64,000 nucleotides of DNA from Nostoc calcicola FACHB-3891 (GTDB lineage: Bacteria > Cyanobacteriota > Cyanobacteriia > Cyanobacteriales > Nostocaceae): contig NZ_JACJRQ010000015.1 in the NCBI RefSeq assembly GCF_014697355.1, forward strand, positions 1 through 64,000. Reading direction: 5' to 3'. Position 1 is the first letter of the stretch. Every line of letters starts with the position of its first letter. The notes beneath the pieces were generated by a model. That model made no database searches. It was given only the letters and a program-made list of their open reading frames with translations, and had not been told where the DNA came from. Below, piece by piece: positions 49,701 through 60,200 of this stretch. The position numbers and the translations under genes were made by a program.

Positions 49701-52565
49701 AACTTTGATATTAGCGATCGCAAACAAGCAGAACAAGAAGTTATCCATAACAAGGATTTGCGAGAAGCTATTTTCAATGAATCTGCCGATGCGATCTTTC
49801 TGGTCGATCCCGAAACGCTGCTGACTCTAGATTGCAATCGCCAAGCGGTGGAATTGTTTGAGGCCGCTGACAAAGCTGAATTAATTAACATTAATGGACA
49901 GACACTCCAGCATCGTCCATTCACCACCAGCGAAACAGATGCCATCGTCATCGAAATGCAAACCAAAGGTGTCTGGAGTCGAGAAATTGAATATGTGACT
50001 CTCCGGGGGAAAATTTTCTGGGGAAACATTGCAGCCAAAACCATTACTGTAGCCGGACGCACCATGAATTTAGTACGGCTGACTGATATTAGCGATGCCT
50101 ATCGGCAAGCTACGCAACGCAAACAAGCTCAAGAGGCACTGGCGAAATATGCCCATGAAGTCGAAGATTTATACAACAATGCTCCGTGTGGCTACCATTC
50201 CCTAGACAGCGAAGGCCGATTTATCAAGGTCAACGAGACGGAATTGCAATGGTTGGGCTATACCCGTGAGGAAATGATTGGCAAACCATTGGTGGATTTT
50301 TTCACCGAAGCCAGTTGCTTATCCTTCTGGGTCAACTATAACCGTTTCCAAGAACGGGGCTGGGTCAAAGATTTGGAGTATGAGATGGTCTGTAAAAACG
50401 GCACAATTTTGCCAGTGCTGATGAGTGCCACTGCCGTCAAAGATGCAGATGGGAGGTATCTATACAACCGCGCCAGCTTATTTGATATTAGCGATCGCAA
50501 ACAAGCCCAGCAAGAACTCGAAGAATCACGCAAAATGCTGCAAACCGTACTGGATACATTTCCCCAACGTGTCTTCTGGAAGGACCGCCAATCACGTTTT
50601 CTCGGCTGCAACCCGGCATTTACTCGTGATTCTCAAATAGACCCCCATGACCTCATCGGTAAAACCGACTTTGAGTTACCTTGGGCAAAGTGGGCACACC
50701 TTTACTATGCAGATGACGCCAGAGTTATGAATACAAGAATCCCTAAACTAGGCTACGAGGAGCCATTAGAAGGGCCTAATGGCGAGGAACTCTGGGTGCG
50801 AACAAATAAAGTACCTTTGACCAATAGCACAGGCGACGTGATTGGCATACTAGTATCCCACGAAGACATTACAGATCGCAAACAAGCCGAAGCCCAACTG
50901 CGGCAAACAAATGAGCAACTGGCTCGCGCCACTCGCCTCAAAGACGAATTCCTCGCCAACATGAGCCATGAACTGCGAACCCCGCTAAATGCGATTTTGG
51001 GCATGTCAGAAGGCTTTCTAGAAGGCGTATTCGGTTCCATTAATCAACGGCAAGCAAAAGCGATCGCCACCATTGAGCGCAGTGGCAGACATCTCCTAGA
51101 ACTAATCAACGACATCTTAGACTTGTCTAAAATCGAATCAGGCAAACTGGAATTAGAACTGAGTGACGTTCCAGTTAAAACCCTGTGTAACGCCAGCCTC
51201 GCCTTCGTCAAACATATGGCACTGAAAAAGAATATTCGCCTGAGTACTCACATCGCCACCAACCTCAGCACCATTCAAGTGGACGATCGCCGTTTACGTC
51301 AAGTACTCATCAACCTACTCAGCAACGCCATCAAATTTACACCAGAACAAGGCTCTGTTTCCCTAGAAGTTTGGCTGGAGGAGGCAGGGGGGCAGGGGGC
51401 AGGGGGGCAGGGGGGCAGAGGAGCAGGGGAAGCAGGGGAAGTAAATTCTCCCTCATCCCCCCCATCTCCCCCATCCCCCCATCCCCCCATCCCCCCATCC
51501 CTCCTCTGCTTCTCTGTCACCGATACCGGCATCGGCATTGCTCCTAAGGACATTGGCAAGTTGTTTGAGCCTTTTATCCAGCTTGACAGTAGCCTGAATC
51601 GTCAGTACAGCGGCACCGGTTTAGGACTAGCACTAGTAAAGCGGATTGCTGTTCTGCATGGAGGAACAGTCTTTGTTAGCAGTGAAGTTGGAGTGGGTAG
51701 TTGTTTTACAGTACGTATTCCCTACCTTACCAATGATGGGGTTGCAACAACCCCGGTAAAAACTCCATTGCCCAGCTATCAGTTCTCTGCTAAAAATGCT
51801 CAGGTTTTAGTGATTGAAGACTCAGTTCCGGCATCCGATCAAATTACTCGCTACCTCAGCGAAATGAAAATGCAACCTGTTGTCTATCCAAAAGGTGAAG
51901 GAGCTGTAAATGAAGTCCTACGCCTTGAGCCAGATCTGATTGTCCTGGATCTGCAATTGCCTGATTTATCCGGTTGGGATGTACTTGCTCAACTCAAGAC
52001 AAACCCACAAACCAAAGAAATTCCCATCGTCATCACTTCGGTAGTGGATGAACATACCAAAGGATTTGCCCAGGGAGCTGCCGAATATTTGGTTAAACCA
52101 ATTACTCGCGCTCAGTTTCAGGCAACTTTAGAAAAACTCCAGCATCCTAACCGTCTCGACTCTGCTGCTGTGATTGTAGAGTCGTCACCAACTGTGGAAT
52201 TTCCTGTAATTTTACTGGTAGAAGACAATCAGGCAAACATTGATACAATGTCTGGCTATCTTGAAAGTCGAGGATATCGTTTAATTCTGGCAAACAATGG
52301 ACAACAAGCCATTGAACTAACTGCAACTCAACACCCCAACTTAATTGTTATGGACATTCAAATGCCCGAAATGGATGGACTAGAAGCGATACGCCGTATC
52401 CGTGGCGATCGCCAATTCGCACATGTGCCCATTATTGCCCTCACAGCCCTAGCCATGCCCGGCGATCGCGAAACTTGTTTGGCAGGCGGAGCCAATGAAT
52501 ATTTGACCAAACCGATAAAACTTAAACAGCTTGCTGTAACAATTGAACAACTTTTAGGAAAATAG
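46776..52565 (+). CDS. Hybrid histidine kinase: REC - DXCF cyanobacteriochrome GAF - 8 PAS - HK - REC - REC
   Basis: This 1929-residue cytoplasmic kinase begins with a receiver (Asp60 in VLDFLLSDGNG). A GAF domain at about 140-300 carries HDTCF with C214 and ECHLQLL with C242-H243, the two cysteines of DXCF-type cyanobacteriochromes at the known 28-residue spacing. Eight PAS domains follow (the third and fourth are recent duplicates), then DHp (NMSHELRTPLNAI, H1398), HATPase (NLLSNAIKFTP, TDTGIGI, GTGLGLAL) and two receivers (D1725 and D1860). A roughly 43-residue Gly/Gln/Pro-rich insertion from repeat DNA lies in the ATPase domain (51379-51505). The ATG at 46776 is preferred to a TTG at 46743. 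The downstream REC-HK follows after 12 bp. Confidence 0.93.
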   Translation: MSHGSPLTILLIDDCPQERMEICRCLQPQLLYTYHILEFGTTTEAMKWCQQQIPDAIVLDFLLSDGNGLKFLQKFREQFSTNQCAIILLTTEEDELMAARALKSGAQDYLVKDKLTAEVLQESIDRAVAPIHLRRRLEQSQEEQQLIGAIALRIRQSLNLQEILHATATEVRQFLLADRVVVYQFHPDMSGVIVAESVLGDWTVALGKEIHDTCFQRGAGSDYRQGKKRAIDDIYQAGLTECHLQLLEQFEVKANLVVPILVAEELWGLLIAHQCSASRHWESVELSLLDQLAVQIAIAIQQASAHEQLQTELAERKQTQAALLQSEARFGAFMNNSPTASWITDRDGLLVYLSQTYLQTFQLQAQTREELIGKTVFEVYSAEIAQQFVDNIRQVVQTQQTIEAIEQAPRPDGTLGYFLVYKFPLEGTFGQCLVGGVAVDITERVLAEQALQELNQQLEVRVERRTAALRESEERLSKTQAHLLAAQRIANLGSWELDLQTQEIIWSPEVFQIFGRDPACGTPTYEEFRQLMHLAARTRHDTLVQQTIEQGRAYEIEYCSNRSDGTLLYLFSRGEAIFDADGKAVRLVGTILDITDRKQVEAALRDSERRYATLTEAAPVTIFRLDAVGQCIYVNDRWNEMTLRPTETALGMGWLQIMHPEDRDRLVSEWSQGFWQRGLYRKEIRHLHPNGSITWFYIQLLPETNPFGTVIGYIATLTDITERKQAESALLESERRYASLAQAAPVAIFQLDAAGNCVYVNARWSQMTLRPTQSALGMGWLEAIHPEDRGRFLKKRSQNFPAGYDSEEKFHENEGRHLRPDGSINWFYVQVVPEVNADGTFVGYVGTLTDITERKQTEEQLHHLSERLTLAISSGGFGIWEYDFAQNKQIWDERMYELYGLSNSDFKGSFDAWLNCIHPDDRPYILETTEQVLEGRQEYNVEFRIIQPNGEIRFLKGYGILKRDQEGVPVWMIGVNFDISDRKQAEQEVIHNKDLREAIFNESADAIFLVDPETLLTLDCNRQAVELFEAADKAELININGQTLQHRPFTTSETDAIVIEMQTKGVWSREIEYVTLRGKIFWGNIAAKTITVAGRTMNLVRLTDISDAYRQATQRKQAQEALAKYAHEVEDLYNNAPCGYHSLDSEGRFIKVNETELQWLGYTREEMIGKPLVDFFTEASCLSFWVNYNRFQERGWVKDLEYEMVCKNGTILPVLMSATAVKDADGRYLYNRASLFDISDRKQAQQELEESRKMLQTVLDTFPQRVFWKDRQSRFLGCNPAFTRDSQIDPHDLIGKTDFELPWAKWAHLYYADDARVMNTRIPKLGYEEPLEGPNGEELWVRTNKVPLTNSTGDVIGILVSHEDITDRKQAEAQLRQTNEQLARATRLKDEFLANMSHELRTPLNAILGMSEGFLEGVFGSINQRQAKAIATIERSGRHLLELINDILDLSKIESGKLELELSDVPVKTLCNASLAFVKHMALKKNIRLSTHIATNLSTIQVDDRRLRQVLINLLSNAIKFTPEQGSVSLEVWLEEAGGQGAGGQGGRGAGEAGEVNSPSSPPSPPSPHPPIPPSLLCFSVTDTGIGIAPKDIGKLFEPFIQLDSSLNRQYSGTGLGLALVKRIAVLHGGTVFVSSEVGVGSCFTVRIPYLTNDGVATTPVKTPLPSYQFSAKNAQVLVIEDSVPASDQITRYLSEMKMQPVVYPKGEGAVNEVLRLEPDLIVLDLQLPDLSGWDVLAQLKTNPQTKEIPIVITSVVDEHTKGFAQGAAEYLVKPITRAQFQATLEKLQHPNRLDSAAVIVESSPTVEFPVILLVEDNQANIDTMSGYLESRGYRLILANNGQQAIELTATQHPNLIVMDIQMPEMDGLEAIRRIRGDRQFAHVPIIALTALAMPGDRETCLAGGANEYLTKPIKLKQLAVTIEQLLGK
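51379..51505. repeat. G/C-rich repeat inserted in frame in the kinase ATPase domain
   Basis: The array begins ggcaggggggcagggggcag, continues through gcagaggagcaggggaagca and has a complementary C-rich half (catcccccccatctccccc; ccccatccccccatccc). It has the form of the intergenic complementary repeats elsewhere in the window. It keeps the reading frame. Confidence 0.85.
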
Positions 52566-52577
52566 GGGAAATTCTTG

Positions 52578-53648
52578 ATGGACACTCAACCCTCTATTTT
52601 AGTAATTGATGATGAACCAGATAATTTTGATGTGATTGAAACATTACTGGATGGGCAAGGATATCAATTACATTATGCTCCTAGTGGTCAACAAGCCCTG
52701 ACTCGTCTCAATAGTTTTCAGCCTGATGTGATTTTGCTGGATGTCATGATGCCCGATTTAGATGGTTTGGAAGTATGTCGGTGCATCAAAGCCGATCCGC
52801 AATGGCAAACAGTTCCCATCGTCATGGTGACGGCGTTAACTGCTAAAGAAGATCTGGCTCGGTGTTTAAGCGCCGGCGCAGATGATTTCATTAGTAAGCC
52901 CATCAACAGTTTAGAGTTACGAGCTAGGGTAATTTCTATGTTGCGGATTAAGCAACAGTACGATAACCTGCAAACTTTACTCCAACTGCGAGAAGATATG
53001 GTCAACACGATCGTCCATGATTTGCGAAATCCTCTTGCCAGTATTGTCCTATCAACTGAGATTCTGCGATTTCCTGGCTTAACTTTTCAGAAGCAGCAGC
53101 AGAAGATTGAACAAATTGCGATCGCTAGTCAACAGTTGCAATCGTTGATTAATAGTTTGCTAATCATGGCAAAATTAGAATCCGGCAAAATGGTTCTCAA
53201 CTATACAGAAGTAGACCTTTGTGCCCTGTGTATTTCAGCCGTAGGAGATGTTGAAGCGATCGCTGCCCAAAAAAATCTCACTCTCATCAGTGAATTACCC
53301 GAACCAGGTGGCATGGTGAAAGTAGATGCAGCTATATTTCGCCGAGTTTTAGATAATTTGCTCTCCAATGCCATTAAGTTTTCACCATCCAACTCTCAAA
53401 TAATCTTGCGGGCAGAATATTTGGCAACAGGAGGTGCGAAAGTGCAAGTTGCTGATTCCGGTTCGGGAATTCCGGAAAACTTGCGGCAAAGTATTTTTGA
53501 TAAATATGAGATTGGAACTCTTAATTCAGAAGTTTCCCAAATCGGATTAGGATTAGCTTTCTGCAAAATGGCGATCGATGCACATCATGGTAGCATTAGT
53601 GCTGAAGATAACTATCCAAAGGGTACTAAGTTTACAGTCTTGCTTTAA
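52578..53648 (+). CDS. REC - histidine kinase, partner of the upstream hybrid kinase
   Basis: The 356-residue protein has a receiver (ILVIDDEPDNFDVIETLL; Asp in VILLDVMMPDLDG; Lys in DFISKPINSLEL), a DHp (MVNTIVHDLRNPLASIVLS) and an HATPase domain (LDNLLSNAIKFSP, VADSGSGIP, QIGLGLAFC). The ATG at 52578 follows AGGGGAA about 8 nt upstream; a TTG one codon earlier gives a negligible difference. It lies 12 bp after the hybrid kinase stop, so it is almost certainly cotranscribed and could receive phosphate from, or pass it to, the receivers of that kinase (inference). Confidence 0.93.
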   Translation: MDTQPSILVIDDEPDNFDVIETLLDGQGYQLHYAPSGQQALTRLNSFQPDVILLDVMMPDLDGLEVCRCIKADPQWQTVPIVMVTALTAKEDLARCLSAGADDFISKPINSLELRARVISMLRIKQQYDNLQTLLQLREDMVNTIVHDLRNPLASIVLSTEILRFPGLTFQKQQQKIEQIAIASQQLQSLINSLLIMAKLESGKMVLNYTEVDLCALCISAVGDVEAIAAQKNLTLISELPEPGGMVKVDAAIFRRVLDNLLSNAIKFSPSNSQIILRAEYLATGGAKVQVADSGSGIPENLRQSIFDKYEIGTLNSEVSQIGLGLAFCKMAIDAHHGSISAEDNYPKGTKFTVLL

Positions 53649-53813
53649 ATCGGGCATAAATATTACGTTTGTTTTTATACTTTTTATTTTTAAATTTCAG
53701 TAATTATCGCTTGTCAAACTATTGCATACGGAATGTGGGTTATATCATGTCCGCCTAATCACTTATAAAAACCCAAGAACCCTACCCCGCCAAAGCTAGG
53801 CTTCGTCCTCCCT
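53649..53813. other. Spacer after the kinase pair
   Basis: About 165 bp with no gene and no clear terminator hairpin. Confidence 0.3.
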
Positions 53814-53822
53814 CCCGAAGAG

Positions 53823-54172
53823 CCTACGGTGTACACACAAGTATATGCCGTAAGGGTTCCAAGGCTTCCAGCCCCATAAATACCTAAATTTTAGGCAACT
53901 GGAAACTCTATTTATCCCGCTAATTTTTAGGGCTAGGGCTACGAAACCAAGTTTTAGGTTGGGTTTTACAGCAGTTTTCATGTATTTAGACCACAGTCTT
54001 GTTTCTTCTTTTCTTGCTTTGCGCCTTTGCGCGGCAGTCGCTCATGGGGGAAACCACGCCAGTTGCTCATGGGGGAAACCCCCAAGACCGCGCTGCCTTG
54101 TCTTTGCGTGAGATAAAAATAGTGTGGTTCATTTACCTGAAAATCGCTGTAAGACTTGTGTGTACACCGTAG
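53823..54172. mobile_element. 350-bp non-coding element with 19-bp perfect inverted ends
   Basis: The ends ctacggtgtacacacaagt (53824-53842) and acttgtgtgtacaccgtag (54154-54172) are perfect inverted repeats. The 9-bp word cccgaagag occurs immediately outside both (53814-53822 and 54173-54181), as a target duplication. Inside are small duplicated units (gtcgctcatgggggaaac, gttgctcatgggggaaac) and no transposase. It is probably a MITE or an internally deleted IS. Confidence 0.8.
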
Positions 54173-54252
54173 CCCGAAGAGCGGGGAGCAGGGTGGTTTC
54201 GTACAACCAGAGAAAAATGACAATACCTGATTCCACAGGTTATGAACAATCT

Positions 54253-57200
54253 CTAATTGACTGTTTCATTCCCTTTCTTGTCAGTATTATCGTTGTTAGA
54301 GACAATGAACCAGTCCTGACCCTGTACGCCGTCAAGAGTATCACCGTTTGCTGAGTCTACTGCATTGTCATCAGTGATATTTGCAGGATTGAGTGCATAG
54401 AAACTATCAAAGCCTACGCCATTTTTCAGGTTGCTGATACGTTGAGAGTAGGGAAGGGGTTGTAACCAGGCAGCTAACAAACCAGCGATCGCATTTAAAT
54501 CGGATGAGTATCTATAGCTACCACTAATCAAAATATCATCACCCTTGTCAGCATTGATAGTATCTTGCCCGAAGTTACCTAACAAAATGTCGTTGCCTAT
54601 ACCACCATTAATCGAATCGTTACCATTGCCGCCATCGATAAAATTGTTGCCAACTCCTCCACGGATAGTATCATTGCCGACATCGCCGAAGATAACTGCG
54701 GTAATTGGGTCAAGGTCAGAATTAACTGTGATGGTATCATCCCCGGCATTACCGTAGATAATAATCCGACCAATGGTTGAGCCGTTGCTGGTTCTGGTAA
54801 ATTCGCCTTTGTCAGCGCCGTTGACAAAGACGCGGATTTTGTCAGCACTACTGCCACGGCGTACCTCAATGTTGTCATTACTACTACCGCCACTGATAAA
54901 CAATGCCCTTTGGGTAGAGTTGCTTGGGTCTTGGGCAACGAAAACTTGATTGACAGTCACATCGTTACCATTATTATTCGTGGGTGGGTTGGTTGGTGGG
55001 TTGGTGTTACCACCTCCTGTTAAAGGAAGAGCTGTAGCGCGATCGTCTTCGGGGCCGCCTTGGGTATCGCGTCTGGCTTGGGTATTGCCTGGTTGCGGGT
55101 CACGAGGCGCACCGCCTTGGTCTTGCCACTGCGGATCTTCTTGTGTGACTAGACCAAGTTCGCCATTGGGTTCGCTTAAGGTGCGGTCGGCTCCACTTTC
55201 TTTGCCCAAATCCAGTAAAAATTGCTGAATTTGGGGAGAAGGCGAACGAACAACTGTTGGGTTACCGAAGGCGCTAAATGGCACTATGTAGCTATTAAAC
55301 TCGCCACGCCAGTCGAAGAGGCGATCGCCGCCTGTGTTGGCAATCAGCACATCTAGTCCACCGCCGCCGAAGGCAAAGTCGCGATCGGCGAATTCCACAG
55401 CATCGGGTTGGTTATTCAGACCGCCAGCCGTGTCGTGATTATCGTCGGCGTTCATCAAGTCGTCACCAAAACCACCAAACAGACGGTCATTCTGCGTGCC
55501 ACCAACTAGCCAATCGTTACCCAAATCGCCAAATACGCGGTCTTTACCATCGTTGATTTTGTTGTTACCACCATCAACAGCATCAAAGTTGAGGAAGAAG
55601 TTATTAATTTTCTTCAGCGGATTGTTGGCATCGTAGGCTGCCAACTTGCGAGTTACTGGGTCATAGCCTAGCGGGTTGGTGTTGGTAACTGGATTGCTGT
55701 TGTAGAAAGCAGCTTGGGCTTCTGCACCAGAAATGCCATCATCACCCGCGCCACCGTGGAGGAAGTCATCGCCTAGACCACCGTAGATAACATCATTGCC
55801 ACCACTTTCTAGTGCCGTCAAATCCACCGTCTTGTTCAAGCGGCCAGTGATGAACAGCCACGCCCCTGTAAACGGCCCGGGGAGGCTGATTTCAGTTTGG
55901 GCATTGATAGCATTCACGCCATAAAGGCTTTCAGTTAATCCATTGCGGCTGGTAATGATTTTGCCATCGTCCCCAACAACGCCGTCTTCGCCAGAACCAG
56001 CGTAAATGCGATCGCTTCCCGTACCGCCGTAGATATCATCGTCTTGTCCTTCACCAAAGATGACATCGTTGCCTGTCATACCGTGGATTACGTCATCGCC
56101 GGATTCGCCGTGCAGCACGTCAGATGAGCCGCGATCGCTGGCTGCACCGCCTTGAGTATAATCCAACAACTGCATCGCCCGTGGAATCACCTTCAGAGAA
56201 CCGTAGAAGTCATAGTTAAATTTCAGGAATTGATTGTTGATACCAATCAGGCGCAGGATATTACCGTTATCGCCCAGGATGTAGTCAGCATCACGGGCAT
56301 GACCGTTGGCGGATGTATCGCCTTGGTCGTTACGAGCAATATCGGTTCCTGCACCACCAAAGATGGTGTCAGCACCGTCCGGTCGCTGGGTTGGTGCAGT
56401 CAGGCTAAACAGGTTAGAACTGCCACCAATAATGTCATCTTGTCCGAGATTTCCTAAAATCAGGTCGCCGCCGCCATTGCCTTCAATGTAGTCATCGCCA
56501 TCAGTGCCAGCACCAGCCAAATCTTCTACAGATGCAGTTGTGGGAGTGACGTTAATTGCAACTGAAGCGTCACCTTGAATCGTATCGTCACCCAATTGAC
56601 CGAAAATCACATCATCCTGTGCGCCACCTGCAATATTGTCATTGCCAAAGGTATTGGCTGCTGGGGTGTCGGAGTGGTCAAACAGGACAATTTGCCTTTC
56701 TTCGACGCCAGTGGGATTGACTTGGGGACTACCAGTAACTTGAGCAGTGCCGTTGCCATCGTAAATCACTTGACCATTGAGGACGCGGATACTCGGACTC
56801 AGGGCATCACCACGGCGGAGGATGGAAGCATTATCGCCAGCAATGACATCGTTACCAGTGCCACCATCTAGTACGTCATTGCCATCGTTACCGCCAGCTA
56901 CATTGTGTCCGCCAACGATATCGTCATCTTGACCGCCACCGTAGACGGTATCTGCACCTTGTTGACCAAGGATAATGTCTTTGCCATCGGTTTGCTGTGG
57001 GAGGGTATCGTCGCCATAAATCAGGTCATTGCCACCATTAAAGCTATTGAGTGTAAAGATTGACTCAAAGCGGAATGGATGCTGGGCAACTGGCAAGCTT
57101 AGCGGTAGAAGTTGTCTGTTAATTGCCTGCCCTGGAACATTAGTCTCTACTAGTCCGTGGTCGCCAAATACCAGGTCATTGGCTGCGCCACCCACAATCT

Positions 57201-60200
57201 TGTCGCCAGCCGCACCGCCGATAATGATGTCGTTGCCTAATTCCCCGGAGATTTCATCACTGTCACCGTTGTTCGGCTCCTTGGTTGTCAGCTTTAACAC
57301 TTGACCTGTGGTGAGGATTTTCGCGTTAGCAGCTACATTTTGAGTAATTTCACCGTGGTCGCCGAATATCAGGTCATCAAATTCACCTGGATTGCCTGCT
57401 ACTACGGTGGCGTTGGGCTCAAAATCACCAAATATCTTGTCCTTACCAGCTACAAGATTGTCGGCGTTGAGGAATGTACTGGTATTGGCTGTGGGAATAG
57501 TCAGCGTGCGGGTAATTACGTCAACATTGACACCGGAATCACCATAGATGTGGTCGGCTCCTCGCTGTCCGTAAATTGTGTCATCACCGGAACCCCCTGC
57601 TAAATGGTCGCCTGCTTGAGAGCCGTAAATCGTGTCATTGCCTCCACCACCATATATGGTTAAACCGACACTGGGAAGTTGTCCGCCTGGGATGGTCTTG
57701 AAGAGATTGCGGGCATCAATGATATCATTACCACTCAGGTCAAAGGAATTTGCCAAGGGGAAGAAGAAGCGATCGCTAGCAGTGCCCACTTGGTCGAAGG
57801 GCTTCTGACCAAAGTCTGCACCTGTAACGGTTTCTGGGCTGCCGCTGTACCAGATGCCATCTTGAGAGGTGTCGCCATAAACCACCAAAGGAGAGGCTGA
57901 ACCACCGCCACCGTTGACAGTAATCTTGTCGCCACCAACAATTTTTTGACCATTGCCGTCGAGGATAAATGCCCCAGTGGTCGGGTTGGTGAGGTAGCGG
58001 TTGCCACCACCGTGAACCGTTGTAATTCCGCCGTGGGTAGCAGTGGTACTCAGTGTACTTTCAATAGTTAGGTTGTCGTTGCCACTACCCAGTAACAAGT
58101 TGAAGATTTCAAAGGTAGATTTGCCTGTTGTCGGGTCGCCATAGGTAATGCCGCCCTTGAAGACATTCGGTTCACCAAAGGCAGTGGTTCCGGAGAAAGT
58201 CAAATCCCCTGCCATGTTGAAGCCGGATAGATTGGTGGCAGTGAGTACGCCTGTTTTATCTTCTTGGCTGGAGTCGTCAAAGATATTCAGGGTGTCAATT
58301 TGCTGTTCTTCCGGCGGTTGAGCGCCAATTCCCAACAGCGGCGCGTTCAATTCCTTAGGCAGGATGACGGCTGGATTCAGCGAACGGTTGACGGTGGTAG
58401 TACCGCCAATGACTTCCAAGGGCCCGCGCAGGTTGCTTAACAGGTGCGGCTGAGCTGGGAACGGCTTCAGCTTTTGAGTGCCTGGAGTCGGGACAAATGA
58501 AGGATTGGCGGTGACAGTAACTGTCTGCGGCTGGAACCAGTTCGTTTGGTTGAAGGTGAGGGAGGTAGGCGTTGTAGTAGCTTGCCCATCATTTAGCAGG
58601 TCAATGGTGACTTGCCCGACAGGTGCTTTGGTGAGGCGAACGGTGTAGGTGTCGCCTACTCCTGGGTTGGCTGGTGTGCCATCACCTTTAATTAGCAGGG
58701 TGGAACCATCAGTTTCCGTGACTATTACGCCTGGTGTTTCGTCGTCTAAGACTTCTACATCTAAACTGCGATCGCCCACCACAAATGTACTATCTGTACT
58801 AGTGACTTTGTGCGTAATCGCGGAAGTCTTGGCATCCTCGGTTGCAACATCTTGGGTTGCCGCAACCTTAACGATAAACGGTGTATTCCAGTTGGTTTCG
58901 TTAAAGGTGATGGATTTAGTCGCCGCCGAGAAGCGGGTGTCTGCGGGGTTGGCTGCCGATAGGGCAATCTGTCCGTCGTTAGCTAAGGTCACCGTTACCG
59001 TCTTACCAGCAGCCGGAGCCTTCGTTAGTTGTACGGTGTAGGTGTCAGTAATACCTGTTGTGGCATCTCCCTCCAATACCAACGTGCCGCCATTGCTTTC
59101 GTTAATAATCAAGCCTGGTTGGTCATTGTCCAACACCGTCACTTCGACATTTTTCACCGCCGCTTTATTGAAGGTGGCATCTTGGCTGGTGACGCTGTGG
59201 CTGACTGTAACTATCCGTTCGCCCTCTGCGAAATTGTCGTCATCCCCTAGCACGTAAACCGTTTGCTGTTGATCCCAGTTACTACTGTCAAAGACCAAGA
59301 CAACCGAGCGATTATCTACAACTTCGGGAACGCCATTACGCAACACCGTGCGCCGGAAGTTATTTGGGTCTTGAGAAACTAACAGGGAATCGGCTCCTTG
59401 GGCTGCTTCTTCCGATGCCGACAGGGCAGCAGAGACGGTAACGTAAACTTTAGCGGTGGGTGCTTGGGCTAGGCGAACGCTGTATTGACCGACAGCGCCA
59501 CCTTCGCGGACAACTGTTTCCCCGCCAGCTTGCTGAATCACCACCGCTCCTTGTTGCTGGTTGGCAACGTTGAGGTCAATACCCGGAGCTAGCAGCTTGT
59601 CATAGCCTGTATCCGTTGCCGAGCTTACTTTGTGGTTAATTACGCCGCTCTGTCCTTCAGTTTCTTGAGTAACGATGTTTTGGCTAACATCACCGCCGAC
59701 ATTCACGTTGTCACTACCGAGTCCGCCAATAATTCGGGTAGCGATGCCGAAGGGAGTACCAGTCACGAAGAAATTATCATCTCCTTCCAAACCATCAATT
59801 TCAACGACTTCGACCCCGTTAAACTTGACATTGACGCCAGCACCAAAGATGCCGTCTTCGGAGATCGCAAAGTTATCGGCGAATTCTGTACCCAGGACGA
59901 CCACTTTATCGAACCCAGTACCACCGTCAATGGAAACTGGGGCGTTGATGTTGTACTGTACTTGGTCATCGCCGCTACCCGTCTTCACATCGACGTTGCC
60001 GTTGGTGGAGAAGTCGCCAACGAGGGGGTTACCATTTTCATCGGCTAGGGCAAAGGCACGGATGACAAATTGGTCATTGCCTGCATCTCCTTCTAAACGG
60101 AGGTCTGCCTTGTTGGCGTAAACCGAGAAGGTATCATCACCTGTGCCGCCTTGAACAACAGTGGAGAAGCTATTGCCTTGGCTGAGGAAACCACGGGTAG

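Noticed and set aside
53796..53981. Minus-strand 61-codon frame in the 350-bp element
   Set aside because: It runs across the inverted end of the element and has no family resemblance to transposases.
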